A stretch of 64,000 nucleotides of DNA from Clostridia bacterium UC5.1-1D10 (GTDB lineage: Bacteria > Bacillota > Clostridia > Lachnospirales > Anaerotignaceae), in assembly GCA_001304995.1 (NCBI GenBank), contig BBZU01000008.1, positions 1-64,000 of the forward strand, given 5' to 3'. Made by a program: the position numbers and the translations under genes. The notes below the pieces were generated by a model. The model saw nothing but the letters and a program-made list of their open reading frames with translations. It had not been told where the DNA came from and searched no databases. Positions 38,536 to 47,188 of the stretch are shown here, in pieces. Each line of letters starts with the position of its first letter. Position 1 is the stretch's first letter.

Positions 38536-39060
38536 TCACTCTACCACGCACTGACACATTTTCATGGTCTGCAAAGCTGCGTTATGGCTTTCTGGTGTAA
38601 CCCCTGCACAACAGGAAGGATCTACGGTTACTTTGGCTTCCGGCAGTTTTGTTTTAATCAAAATAGCATTGGATACCACGCAAATGTCTGTGCAAAGACC
38701 GATGAGCTCAATTCCCACTTCATCCTGTCCAATGGTCTCAAAGTACAGCATGTCCGCCAGTTCCGCAGAACCAAATGTGCCTTTGTTCACAATCACTGCG
38801 CCTTCCAGTGCTTTTGCCACTTTTTCATTAATTTCCCAGCCCTTTGTGCCTTCCACACAATGAACAACGGGCAGGAATTTGCCTTCCTGTGTTTCCAGAT
38901 AATCAGCTGTATGGGTATCTCTGGTGGCGTAAATGCAATCCTTCGGATATTCTTTGATTTTTGCCACTACGTTATCCACAATGGCTTCCGCTTCCTTTGT
39001 CCCCAGTGCGCCATCAATGAAATCATTCTGCATATCGATAACAACCAGTAATTTTTTCAT
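38536..39060 (-). CDS. Isochorismatase-type cysteine hydrolase (nicotinamidase-like)
   Basis: 174 residues. Asp in VIDMQNDF, the metal-type motif TRDTHTADY with HC, Lys in VNKGTF and the nucleophile Cys in GLCTDICVVSNA give the nicotinamidase-type site. It probably deamidates nicotinamide or a similar amide. The gene begins the two-gene unit with the M29 aminopeptidase and has a strong promoter. A second, more distant family member lies at 19908-20449. Confidence 0.88.
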   Translation of the reverse strand: MKKLLVVIDMQNDFIDGALGTKEAEAIVDNVVAKIKEYPKDCIYATRDTHTADYLETQEGKFLPVVHCVEGTKGWEINEKVAKALEGAVIVNKGTFGSAELADMLYFETIGQDEVGIELIGLCTDICVVSNAILIKTKLPEAKVTVDPSCCAGVTPESHNAALQTMKMCQCVVE

Positions 39061-39104
39061 GTCGTATTCCGTCCTTTCGGTTCAAAATAATAGGATTCTG
39101 TATT

Positions 39105-39133
39105 ATTGTACCACGGTAAAAAATGGGTTTCAA
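39105..39133 (-). promoter_or_regulatory. SigmaA promoter of the hydrolase-aminopeptidase operon
   Basis: TTGAAA (39133-39128), 17 bases, TACAAT (39110-39105) on the minus strand, 45 bp before the start codon. Confidence 0.75.
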
Positions 39134-39174
39134 CCAAAAAGGACAGATTGTTTTACACATGTATATACAATTCA

Positions 39175-39996
39175 TTATTTCTTTTTCTTCACAGGGCAGC
39201 AGAACTCCGTTACATATTCTGCTGGATTCTCCGTTTCTGCCGGACTGACATGATAAATCATGAAATAATTGCCATCCCAATCATAGTCCTGCTCTGCCAC
39301 CCAGTTCGCAATCGCCATGGTTACCTGTGTGATCTGTTCATAAGGCCCACGGAAAACAACCCCTGCATAGGTCACTTCCGGCAATTCATCTGCCAGCAAT
39401 GGAAGTTTTGCTTCCATGCGGGAAGGCACTGTCACTTGTACTGCAATATCCACATCACTCTCCCGATATTCCCCATCATAGAACACTGTCATGTGCATAG
39501 CTGACGGATTTTCTGCAATATTCTGCGCCTGCATTTCTCTGTGCAGCATCTCCCAGAGCAATCCTTCCGCGCTGTAAGAAGGAATTACGTCTCTCACAGA
39601 AATTACATAACGTTTTGGCAATGTTTTTAAAGCTACTTCATAACCCATATTGATACCACCCTTTCGAAACCATTCCATGGTACTGTCCAGCAAACGAAGC
39701 TGCCCTTTCAATATTTCCTGTTTTTGCAGTAAACACTCCCTCTGCGCCTGCAAAAATGACTCCTGCGCGTCGATGTCGTGATAATGACTTAAAAACGCAC
39801 CAATGGCATTGACACCAAACCCCATCTGGCGCAGGATTTGGATTTTACAGGCATGCAGAAGCTGCTGTTCTCCATAAAAACGATATCCCGTAACGGGATC
39901 TACGCTTTGGGGTTTTAATATGCCCGCTTCATCATAATGACGCAGCATACGAATGCTGATTCTGGACAGTCTGGAAAATTCACCGACTTTTAACAT
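39175..39996 (-). CDS. MerR-family regulator with GyrI-like effector domain
   Basis: 273 residues. The winged helix (MLKVGEFSRLSRISIRMLRHYDE) is followed by a dimerising coiled coil (about 80-115) and a GyrI/BmrR-type C-terminal small-molecule domain (KTLPKRYVISVRD, VFRGPYEQI). Such proteins usually sense drugs or other hydrophobic compounds; no target transporter is adjacent. A short dyad GGTAC-C-GTACC overlaps the region just upstream of the ATG and could be used for autoregulation. Confidence 0.85.
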   Translation of the reverse strand: MLKVGEFSRLSRISIRMLRHYDEAGILKPQSVDPVTGYRFYGEQQLLHACKIQILRQMGFGVNAIGAFLSHYHDIDAQESFLQAQRECLLQKQEILKGQLRLLDSTMEWFRKGGINMGYEVALKTLPKRYVISVRDVIPSYSAEGLLWEMLHREMQAQNIAENPSAMHMTVFYDGEYRESDVDIAVQVTVPSRMEAKLPLLADELPEVTYAGVVFRGPYEQITQVTMAIANWVAEQDYDWDGNYFMIYHVSPAETENPAEYVTEFCCPVKKKK

Positions 39997-40104
39997 GGTA
40001 CCGTACCACCTTTCTATTTCTTTCTGTGCACAAATACAGCATAGACCATCCCATCATGCGAGAGTCAATACTTTTTTCCAGAAAAACAAAAGAATCAATA
40101 CAAA

Positions 40105-40138
40105 AACAGCAGCAACGGCAAAATACCGTGCTGCTGTT
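40105..40138 (-). terminator. Hairpin after the stalk-domain gene, probable terminator
   Basis: AACAGCAGCA (40105-40114) and CGG pair with CCG and GCTGCTGTT, followed leftward by TTTTGTAT, just past the stop at 40145. Confidence 0.65.
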
Positions 40139-40144
40139 GAAAAC

Positions 40145-41245
40145 TTATTTGACTTCCGTACCGCCCCACTCTACAACCGTGAATCCATTGCGTTCAAAAG
40201 GCTGTAATTTTTGTGGTGTTACTTCCACAGGTTTTTCCAGAGGACGGAATGCCATAAACACTCGCAGGACGCTATCTGGTGCAGGCTGAATATCCAGCTT
40301 CGCCTGCTGTGTGTAGTTTTCCTGTTGGAAAGAAATCAGGTTATAAGCATTATCCTGCATATAAGGAAGCCAGTAAACAATAAAGTCATTATATTCCTTT
40401 GGAGTCAATCCCATATCAGAAAGAGTTTTCTGCAAAAATGCCGCCGTATCTTCCCCTTTTATCACAAAACCTTCCGAGAAATCCACATCCAGCTGTCCAT
40501 TGCCTTCCCAGAACAGATAGGAATATTCCAGCCCGTCGGCATGATTGGTCAATGTACCATCGGGCTGTGCCGTTACCTGCCAGCCATCTTGATAAGTGGG
40601 ATATGTGACTGTCAAATCTCCGGCATAATCCAGTTTCACAGATACATCCATGGTTTTTTCAGAGTAAAGATAGATGACAGGTTTTCGATAGACAACTGGC
40701 TCGTTTGGATCCCATTTGGGTAGTGAAACGATCTCTACCACATTTTCTTCTTTGCACCAATTCAGCTGCATGCCAAGTGCCCCAACTATCCTGCCTAATT
40801 TATAAAAGTTATACCCATCAATTACATATCCTTCGCCTATTCCTTTATCAGCCAGCCCATTCAGTCTATCTACCACAACAGTAGTATCCGCTAAGAAAGC
40901 CTTTTTCTCCTCTGTGCCTACATCAAAAACTTTTTCTCTGGCAGGATCCATATATTTCCCTTTTCCCGTAACAATGGAGATGGTATTGGTTTCTTTCTGA
41001 TAATCCAGATCAAAATAACTTTTTTCATCTGCTGCATAAGCAGATACCATCTTTGCAACATCCCGCAGGCGAAAATAGGCATACCCATCAATGTTATAGC
41101 CCGGCATTTTGGTTTCTGTACCATCCCAAACAACCGTCTGATGGACAGGAATTGCTGTTTTTTCCTTTATTTCTGTTTTCTCTGCTGCATAGACCGTATT
41201 TCCAATCAAAAATACAGCCGCCATACATAAAGCAAACACTTTCAT
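40145..41245 (-). CDS. Secreted stalk-domain (copper amine oxidase N-like) protein
   Basis: 366 residues. A signal peptide (1-20, ending VYA) is followed by two halves of a stalk domain (KMPGYNIDGYAYFRLRDVA and GYVIDGYNFYKLGRIVGAL), each with the family's YxxxRL pattern, and a C-terminal domain beginning KPVIYLYSEKTMDVSV that is frequent in clostridial secreted proteins and has no known function. Stalk domains are thought to attach to the cell wall. A similar stalk part precedes the metallo-beta-lactamase domain of the protein at 61485. Confidence 0.8.
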   Translation of the reverse strand: MKVFALCMAAVFLIGNTVYAAEKTEIKEKTAIPVHQTVVWDGTETKMPGYNIDGYAYFRLRDVAKMVSAYAADEKSYFDLDYQKETNTISIVTGKGKYMDPAREKVFDVGTEEKKAFLADTTVVVDRLNGLADKGIGEGYVIDGYNFYKLGRIVGALGMQLNWCKEENVVEIVSLPKWDPNEPVVYRKPVIYLYSEKTMDVSVKLDYAGDLTVTYPTYQDGWQVTAQPDGTLTNHADGLEYSYLFWEGNGQLDVDFSEGFVIKGEDTAAFLQKTLSDMGLTPKEYNDFIVYWLPYMQDNAYNLISFQQENYTQQAKLDIQPAPDSVLRVFMAFRPLEKPVEVTPQKLQPFERNGFTVVEWGGTEVK

Positions 41246-41352
41246 ACAAATCCCCCTTTTCCGTTTTTATTACATCTTGTCCCTGTTTTTATGGTAGCAC
41301 ATTTGCGTTGCAGCGTCATTACAAAATTCTTACGTTTTTCCGTCGGTTTTCC

Positions 41353-41382
41353 TTGACAGCACAAGGCATTTCGGTTTATGAT
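41353..41382 (+). promoter_or_regulatory. SigmaA promoter of the proS leader
   Basis: TTGACA (41353-41358) and TATGAT (41377-41382) are 18 bases apart. Transcription would start at about 41389, at the 5' end of the T-box leader. Confidence 0.75.
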
Positions 41383-41389
41383 AATAGCT

Positions 41390-41617
41390 GATATCGGCTA
41401 TGACCGGGAATAGTACAAAAGCCCTTTGTCTTCAGAAAACAGGCGGTTGATGCGAGCCTTGGCAAACCTTTTGGAACCTGCCCCGAAAGCTCCGCAGGGA
41501 AAATGCGGCGTATTCCGGCGTTAACGGATTTCGAGCGGACAGCAATATGAGCTGTCAAGGAGGGTGGCACCGCCAATGATACCTTGGTCCCTTTGTGTGG
41601 GGACGAAGGCTTTTTTT
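41390..41617 (+). ncRNA. T-box riboswitch controlling proS
   Basis: The leader contains the T-box AGGGTGGCACCGCC (41561-41574), a GATGCGAGCC distal Stem I element, and a terminator (CCTTGGTCCC 41582-41591 with GGGACGAAGG, then T7 at 41611-41617). In GGAACCTGC the triplet CCT (41477-41479) followed by a purine is the likely specifier, a proline codon. Uncharged tRNA-Pro would stabilise the antiterminator and switch on proS. Confidence 0.9.
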
Positions 41618-41681
41618 ATGGAAAAATGTCCCTCTGGTATCCGAAAAAAACAGAATGATTTTCATAGAGGAGGAAACACCA

Positions 41682-43118
41682 ATGGCAAAAGAAAAGAAAT
41701 TTGTAGAATCCATCACCGATATGGAGCTGGATTTCCCCCAGTGGTATACGGACGTTGTAAAAAAAGCTGACCTGACAGAATATTCTTCTCTGAAGGGCTG
41801 CATGATCATCCGTCCCTATGGCTACGCAATCTGGGAACTGATCCAGAAACAACTGGATGAACGCTTCAAAGCAACAGGTCATGAAAACGTATACATGCCC
41901 ATGTTCATCCCCGAAAGCCTGCTGCAGAAAGAAAAAGACCATGTAGAAGGCTTCGCACCCGAAGTTGCTTGGGTAACCCACGGCGGCGACAAAAAACTGG
42001 AAGAACGTATCTGCGTTCGCCCTACTTCCGAAACACTGTTCTGCGAACACTACGCAAACATCATCCAGTCCTACCGCGACCTGCCTAAACTTTACAACCA
42101 GTGGTGCTCCGTTGTACGTTGGGAAAAAACAACACGTCCTTTCCTGCGTACTATGGAATTTTTGTGGCAGGAAGGTCACACAGCTCACGCTACTGCGGAA
42201 GAAGCACAAGAAGAAACTCTGAGAATGCTGAACGTATATGCTGATTTCTGCCGTGACGTACTGGCTATTCCTGTTATCAAAGGCGAAAAAACAGAAAAAG
42301 AACGTTTCGCAGGTGCTGCACACACATTCACCATTGAAAGCTTGATGCACGACGGTAAAGCACTGCAGTCCGGTACCAGCCACAACTTTGGCGATGGTTT
42401 CGCAAAAGCATTCGGCATCCAGTACACAGACAAAGACAACAAACTGCAGTATGTTCACCAGACCAGCTGGGGCATGACCACCAGACTGATCGGTGCCATC
42501 ATCATGGTACACGGTGACAACAGCGGTCTGGTACTGCCTCCTATGATCGCACCTACACAGGTTGTAATCATCCCCATCGCACAGCACAAAGAAGGCGTAC
42601 TGGAAAAAGCTGGCGAACTGAAAGATAGACTTTCTTCCATCTGCCGTATCAAACTGGACGACTCCGACAAATCCGCTGGCTGGAAATTCAGCGAATATGA
42701 AATGAAAGGCGTGCCTCTGCGTCTGGAAATCGGTCCTAAGGATATGGAAAAGAACCAGGCTGTTCTGGCAAGACGTGACACAGGTGAAAAGATCGTCGTT
42801 TCTCTGGATGAACTGGAAACAAAGATCCCTGAACTGCTGAAAGACATTCAGGCAAACCTGCTGCAGAAAGCAACAGAACGCCGTGACTCCAAAACATACG
42901 TTGCACACAACATGGAAGAATTTGAAAAAGAAATCAACGAAACACCTGGTTTCATCAAAGCTATGTGGTGCGGCGATCAGGCATGTGAAGATGCCATCAA
43001 AGAAAAAACAGCTGCAACCAGCAGATGTATTCCTTTCGAACAGGAAGAAATCGACTCCATTTGCGTATGCTGCGGCAAACCTGCAAAACACATGGTTTAC
43101 TGGGGCAGAGCATATTAA
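41682..43118 (+). CDS. proS: Prolyl-tRNA synthetase, archaeal/eukaryotic-type
   Basis: A 478-residue class II synthetase charging tRNA-Pro. [12 protein letters not shown] is motif 2-like and the enzyme lacks the bacterial editing insertion. The C-terminal domain has the Zn-binding end (VCCGK) and the characteristic terminal Tyr (WGRAY) of the archaeal/eukaryotic branch, which is frequent in clostridia. ATG 41682 follows GAGGAGG; an in-frame upstream extension would run through the T-box terminator. Regulated by the T-box leader. Confidence 0.95.
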   Translation: MAKEKKFVESITDMELDFPQWYTDVVKKADLTEYSSLKGCMIIRPYGYAIWELIQKQLDERFKATGHENVYMPMFIPESLLQKEKDHVEGFAPEVAWVTHGGDKKLEERICVRPTSETLFCEHYANIIQSYRDLPKLYNQWCSVVRWEKTTRPFLRTMEFLWQEGHTAHATAEEAQEETLRMLNVYADFCRDVLAIPVIKGEKTEKERFAGAAHTFTIESLMHDGKALQSGTSHNFGDGFAKAFGIQYTDKDNKLQYVHQTSWGMTTRLIGAIIMVHGDNSGLVLPPMIAPTQVVIIPIAQHKEGVLEKAGELKDRLSSICRIKLDDSDKSAGWKFSEYEMKGVPLRLEIGPKDMEKNQAVLARRDTGEKIVVSLDELETKIPELLKDIQANLLQKATERRDSKTYVAHNMEEFEKEINETPGFIKAMWCGDQACEDAIKEKTAATSRCIPFEQEEIDSICVCCGKPAKHMVYWGRAY

Positions 43119-43141
43119 TTTCTGAATTATATAAAAATTTC

Positions 43142-43177
43142 AAAGGCATGGGATCATTGCAAATCCCATGCCTTTTT
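43142..43177 (+). terminator. Intrinsic terminator of proS
   Basis: AAAGGCATGGGAT pairs with ATCCCATGCCTTT around an 8-base loop, then TTA. Confidence 0.9.
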
Positions 43178-43200
43178 ATCAGCATAAAAAGCCTGAATCA

Positions 43201-43363
43201 AAAGCAGATTCCTATTCAGAAACCATCGCTTTTTGTTGATCTCTGATTGGAAACGGCGACAACTGTATTCATAAGAAAAATTTCAGCTAAAAAAAGATAG
43301 CCGGAACCCTCTTTTATCCTAAGGATTCCAGCTATCTTTATTTTGTTATGAAGATGTCCCTAA
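43201..43363 (-). repeat. Palindromic element, copy 4 (degenerate)
   Basis: A decayed reverse-orientation copy: AAAGCAGATTCC at the left and GATGTCCCTAA at the right. Hairpin A is destroyed; the inner arm pair of hairpin B is still visible (AAAGATAGCCGGAA with TTCCAGCTATCTTT). Unlike the other full-length copies it has no pairing arms around it, and the proS terminator lies complete just to its left. Confidence 0.7.
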
Positions 43364-43382
43364 TACTTCATTTTTGTTCCTA

Positions 43383-44584
43383 TTATTTTGTTGTCAAACT
43401 GAAATTTACATGGGGCACTTTTTCACTCGTATTATTGTATCCAAAACGTATAAAAGTAAAGCTGTATGTACCATCACCATTATCCATCAGGTTGGATTCC
43501 CTGTGTCACAGTTCAGTACAGGCATAACACCATCAACCGTTTTCACTGTGAAAACAACAGTTTTATCTTTCAAATTCATGGAAGTTTCAATTTTTACAGT
43601 TTCATTTTTATCAATTGTGATCGCTTCACCACCATCAACAAAACATGTCACAGATTCAATGCCTGCATCGGTATCTGCGTAAGTGAAGCTGTAATCACGT
43701 CTGCCGGCACCTTCTTCGGCGGGTTCACTTTTTACCAAATTTACAACGTTATTTTCTGTACCAATGGTAATCCCCTGACCACCAACAACTTTGTAGCCAT
43801 CTGTTTCCAGATCTTCTACTTTCAATTCTGTACCAAACACAACGTTATGGGTTTCTGTATTTACCAAAGCACCACCATACTGTCCGTCATTATTATTGGT
43901 GTAGTAGTTGATGGTCAACAGATACTCATTGGCAGAATATTTTGCTTCCAGTTTGATTTTATTGTCTTCGTTTGCGGAAACAATCATATCCTCTGTCAGA
44001 GAACCTTCAAATTTTTCGCCATTCAGATACCAGCCTTCAAATGTATAGCCTTCTTTGTCAGCAGGATCGCTCAGTGTAATGCTTTCACCCACTTTAGCTG
44101 CACCGATTTCATTACCGTTTTCATCTACAAAGTGATATGTAATTTTTTCTGCTCCCAGATAAAAGGCAACATCTTTGCCAAAGCACCATGCTTCCGCGCC
44201 TTTATCTGCAAAGCTGAATTCATAGTCACCATTACCATTTTTTCTAAAATCATTTTCTACGACATTTTTCCCAGTGAGAGATGTCAGTTCATAACCGGGA
44301 GCCACATCTACGGTAAAAGTTGTCACGTTTGTGTAGCTGTCTCTCCAAACAATGGTACCTGTCTGTGTAGTTGTTGTTTCCCCTACCTGCAATGTTTCCA
44401 ATGATGCTGTGCCATTTGTATCGCTGCATGTAACAGACTCGATGCCTTCTGTACCTGCTTCATAAGTAAAGTGATACTTTGCAGGCGCACCATCTTTCCA
44501 GTTCAATGCATAGGCACTAGGTGCCATAACCGCTGATGCCAAAGAAATGACTACCGCACTTGTCAAAACTTGTTTTTTGTTCAT
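43383..44584 (-). CDS. Secreted repeat protein with Listeria-Bacteroides (Flg_new) repeat
   Basis: About 400 residues across a frameshift near the 3' end (C3 run at 43499-43501, one base short; otherwise it stops at 43487). A signal peptide (1-26, ending AYA) is followed by beta-rich repeats. GIESVTC occurs twice, about 270 residues apart, after similar KYHFTYEAG and DYSFTYADT starts, and an InlB-like repeat GYTFEGWYLNGEKFEG lies between. The restored tail DNGDGTYSFTFIRFGY repeats an earlier stretch. Probably cell-surface or matrix protein; no anchor motif is seen. Strong sigmaA promoter. Confidence 0.75.
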
Positions 44585-44616
44585 ATTGCTATTCCCCTTT
44601 GCATAATATTTAGCAT

Positions 44617-44645
44617 ATTTTACTATATTATATAAAATTTGTCAA
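44617..44645 (-). promoter_or_regulatory. Strong sigmaA promoter of the surface repeat protein
   Basis: TTGACA (44645-44640), 17 bases, TAAAAT (44622-44617), 32 bp before the start codon. The 190 bp further upstream are AT-rich without a gene. Confidence 0.8.
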
Positions 44646-44835
44646 ATTATATTATGCAATTCATATATTAACTATAATATTTTTTCGTGAAGTATTTGTA
44701 TGTTTCATTATTCTTCTGTTTTTCTTTTTTATGCTGTTTTCTTCATTGTCACTCATATATTCCGAAATTTTTTTCTTATTTTCCAGACAAAATAATAAAA
44801 AAATAAACGCCGCCCTATTTTTTCGCAAAACAAAA

Positions 44836-44878
44836 CCCCCATTGCAAGTCCATCCAAAAAATCAACTTGTAATGAGGG
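44836..44878 (-). terminator. Intrinsic terminator at the end of the ftsY-SUFU block
   Basis: CCC(C)CATTGCAAGT and ACTTGTAATGAGGG pair with wobbles; leftward reading ends in TTTTGTTTTG, 11 bp past the stop at 44889. Confidence 0.75.
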
Positions 44879-44888
44879 TATCGCTTTA

Positions 44889-45644
44889 TTATTCTTCTGT
44901 TTTTGTGTCTTCCTCCAGACATACATTAGGTCTGTCAGGGAAAATGATCATACCAAAGCCATTGATACCAACCATCTTCTGCAATAATGCTTCGCCGCCT
45001 TCCTGCTGTTTGAAATCAATTTCTTCTTTATACAGAGGCAGCAGCGCGTACAGATTGATAAGCGTACCATCTTTCGCATGGAACATGCTGATGGCTTCGT
45101 TCAATGCGGAAATCATAACACCGCACAGTTTTGTACTTGCTTCGTCATAGGATACATATTTATCGGAGTTTGGAACTGTATGTCCCCACCCCAGCCAGCT
45201 TTTGTATTCATGAGGGAATCTTGCCAGATACTGCAACAGATCCACAGGCCACCAGAAGGTATTGTTATATGTTTCTCCTTCCGCGGGTTCAGGCAACTGC
45301 CATTCCGCAGGCAACAGGGCGATGAGTTCTGCCCTCTCCAACATCTGATAATCAGGATAAAATTCATCAGGCAGTTTCATGGGCAATGCGCTCATACCAA
45401 CAGTATAGAGTACATGGAAGTCCTGTTTTGTAGGTGCTTCCAGAATATGAATATCTACCTGCAAATAATCATTCAGTTTATCAAAGAAAACCCTTTCTGT
45501 GCGTCCGGGGAAGCATTTGTTCATATGCTTCTGGATTTCCTGACTATAAGGTGTGGTATGCACAGGACGCTGTTTTTCATTCTTTTTGGGTTCCTGATGG
45601 CGTACCACCGTTGTTTCTTCATTCTGCAAATTCTTTTCTTCCAT
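44889..45644 (-). CDS. Suppressor-of-fused (SUFU) domain protein
   Basis: 251 residues. A charged N-terminal tail precedes the SUFU fold (PF05076), recognised from VDIHILEAPTKQDFHVLYTVGMS and the middle block NNTFWWPVDLLQYLARFPHEY. Bacterial SUFU proteins are often immunity proteins of polymorphic toxin systems, but no toxin gene is visible here. It starts 14 bp after ftsY with SD GAGGACAG, so it is likely transcribed with ftsY. Confidence 0.85.
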   Translation of the reverse strand: MEEKNLQNEETTVVRHQEPKKNEKQRPVHTTPYSQEIQKHMNKCFPGRTERVFFDKLNDYLQVDIHILEAPTKQDFHVLYTVGMSALPMKLPDEFYPDYQMLERAELIALLPAEWQLPEPAEGETYNNTFWWPVDLLQYLARFPHEYKSWLGWGHTVPNSDKYVSYDEASTKLCGVMISALNEAISMFHAKDGTLINLYALLPLYKEEIDFKQQEGGEALLQKMVGINGFGMIIFPDRPNVCLEEDTKTEE

Positions 45645-45658
45645 TTTTCTGTCCTCTC

Positions 45659-47174
45659 TTATGCTTCTTCACCAAACAACGCTTTGGCAAAATCTTCTGC
45701 GTGGAATTTCTGCAAATCTTCGATGCCTTCCCCAACGCCGATATAGCGTACAGGGATTTTCAGTTCACTCTTAATGGCAACAACGATACCACCCTTTGCG
45801 GTACCATCCAGTTTTGTCAGAATAATGCCTGTGATGTCTGCCACTTCCATGAATACTTTTGCCTGCTGCAAAGCATTCTGACCTGTGGTCGCATCCAGTA
45901 CCAGATAAGTTTCTTTATGTGCCGCAGGGTATTCCCGTTCAATGACACGGGAGATTTTCCGCAGTTCTTCCATAAGGTTCTTTTTGTTATGGAGACGTCC
46001 CGCTGTATCGCAGATAAGCAGGTCTGTTTTGCGGTTTCTTGCCGCATGAACTGCGTCAAAGACAACAGCCGCAGGGTCTGCGTTTTCTTCATGTTTGATG
46101 ACTTCGATACCGGCACGCTGTCCCCAAACTTCCAGCTGGTCGATGGCTGCCGCACGGAAAGTATCCGCTGCCGCCAGCAGTACAGACTTGCCTTCGTTTT
46201 TGAAGTTATGAGAAAGTTTACCAATGGTTGTGGTCTTACCAACACCATTGACACCGATGACCAGCATCACAGTGGGAGAAGGCAGATTTTCTTCTTCCTC
46301 TACCCCATCCTGCAAAATCGCTGTAATTTCATCAATGAGCATATCTTTGATAACCGCAGGGTCTGTGGCACGTTCTTTTTTCACGCGCTGACGCAGGTTT
46401 TCCACGATGTCCATGGTAGTCTGTACACCCATATCCGCCATAATGAGAGCTTCTTCCAGTTCTTCAAACAAATCCTCATCAATCTTGGTAAAGCTGCCCA
46501 GAACGGTGTCTACACCGCCCAGAATATTCTTTCTGGTTTTATCCAGACCTTCTTTCAGACGGGCAAAAAGCCTTTTTTCTCTTTCACAGGTTCCTGTACA
46601 GGAGCTTCTTCGGGAACAGCTTCAGGTTCAGCTGCTGTTTCTTCCACAGCTTCTTCTTCCTGCTCCGCTTCCAATTCTTCTGCCACAAAATCAGCCAGTT
46701 CTTCCACAAACTGCTGACCTTCCGCGTCAGTTTCTTCCACAAATTTTTCTTCAGCTGTTTCCACCTGCAATTCTCTTTCGCTTTCCGCTGCCGCTTCCAG
46801 ACCTTCTTCCACCAGCTCTGTCAGTTCTTCTGTAAAGGCTTCCGCATCTTCTGGTACAACAGTTTCTTCTGTGGTCAGTTCGATTTCCACTTCGGGTTCT
46901 TCTTCCGCAGCGGCAATATCATCATTTTCCTGATACAGTGTGCCGAAGGCTTTTTCGTGGAACTCAATTTCTTCTTCGTCCATCACCTCATGGACTGCCT
47001 GATTGATTGCGGTTGTGGTTCCCAGATTTTCATTGACATTTAGTACAATGTCTTCTTCTTTTTCTGGAGTGGTGTTTACCTCAATGCCAGCAATCTCCAC
47101 TACATCTTTTTCTTCTGTCTGTTCCACCACAGGCTGTTCCTGCGGTTTTTCTTCAAAAAATCAAAAAATCCCAT
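45659..47174 (-). CDS. ftsY: Signal recognition particle receptor FtsY
   Basis: 505 residues across two frameshifts (A5 run at 46565-46569 and A6 run at 47155-47160, each one base short). A very acidic N-terminal region (about 10-190) is followed by the SRP-type NG GTPase domain: [14 protein letters not shown] (G1), [20 protein letters not shown] (G3), [10 protein letters not shown] (G4). It docks SRP-ribosome complexes at the membrane. ATG 47174 follows GAGGTGA; smc ends 15 bp upstream, as in many Firmicutes. Confidence 0.93.
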
Positions 47175-47188
47175 ATTTTCACCTCAAA

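Noticed and set aside
41616-43091. A 491-codon open frame antisense to proS
   Set aside because: Same reasons: no start signals, implausible composition, fully covered by a confident gene.
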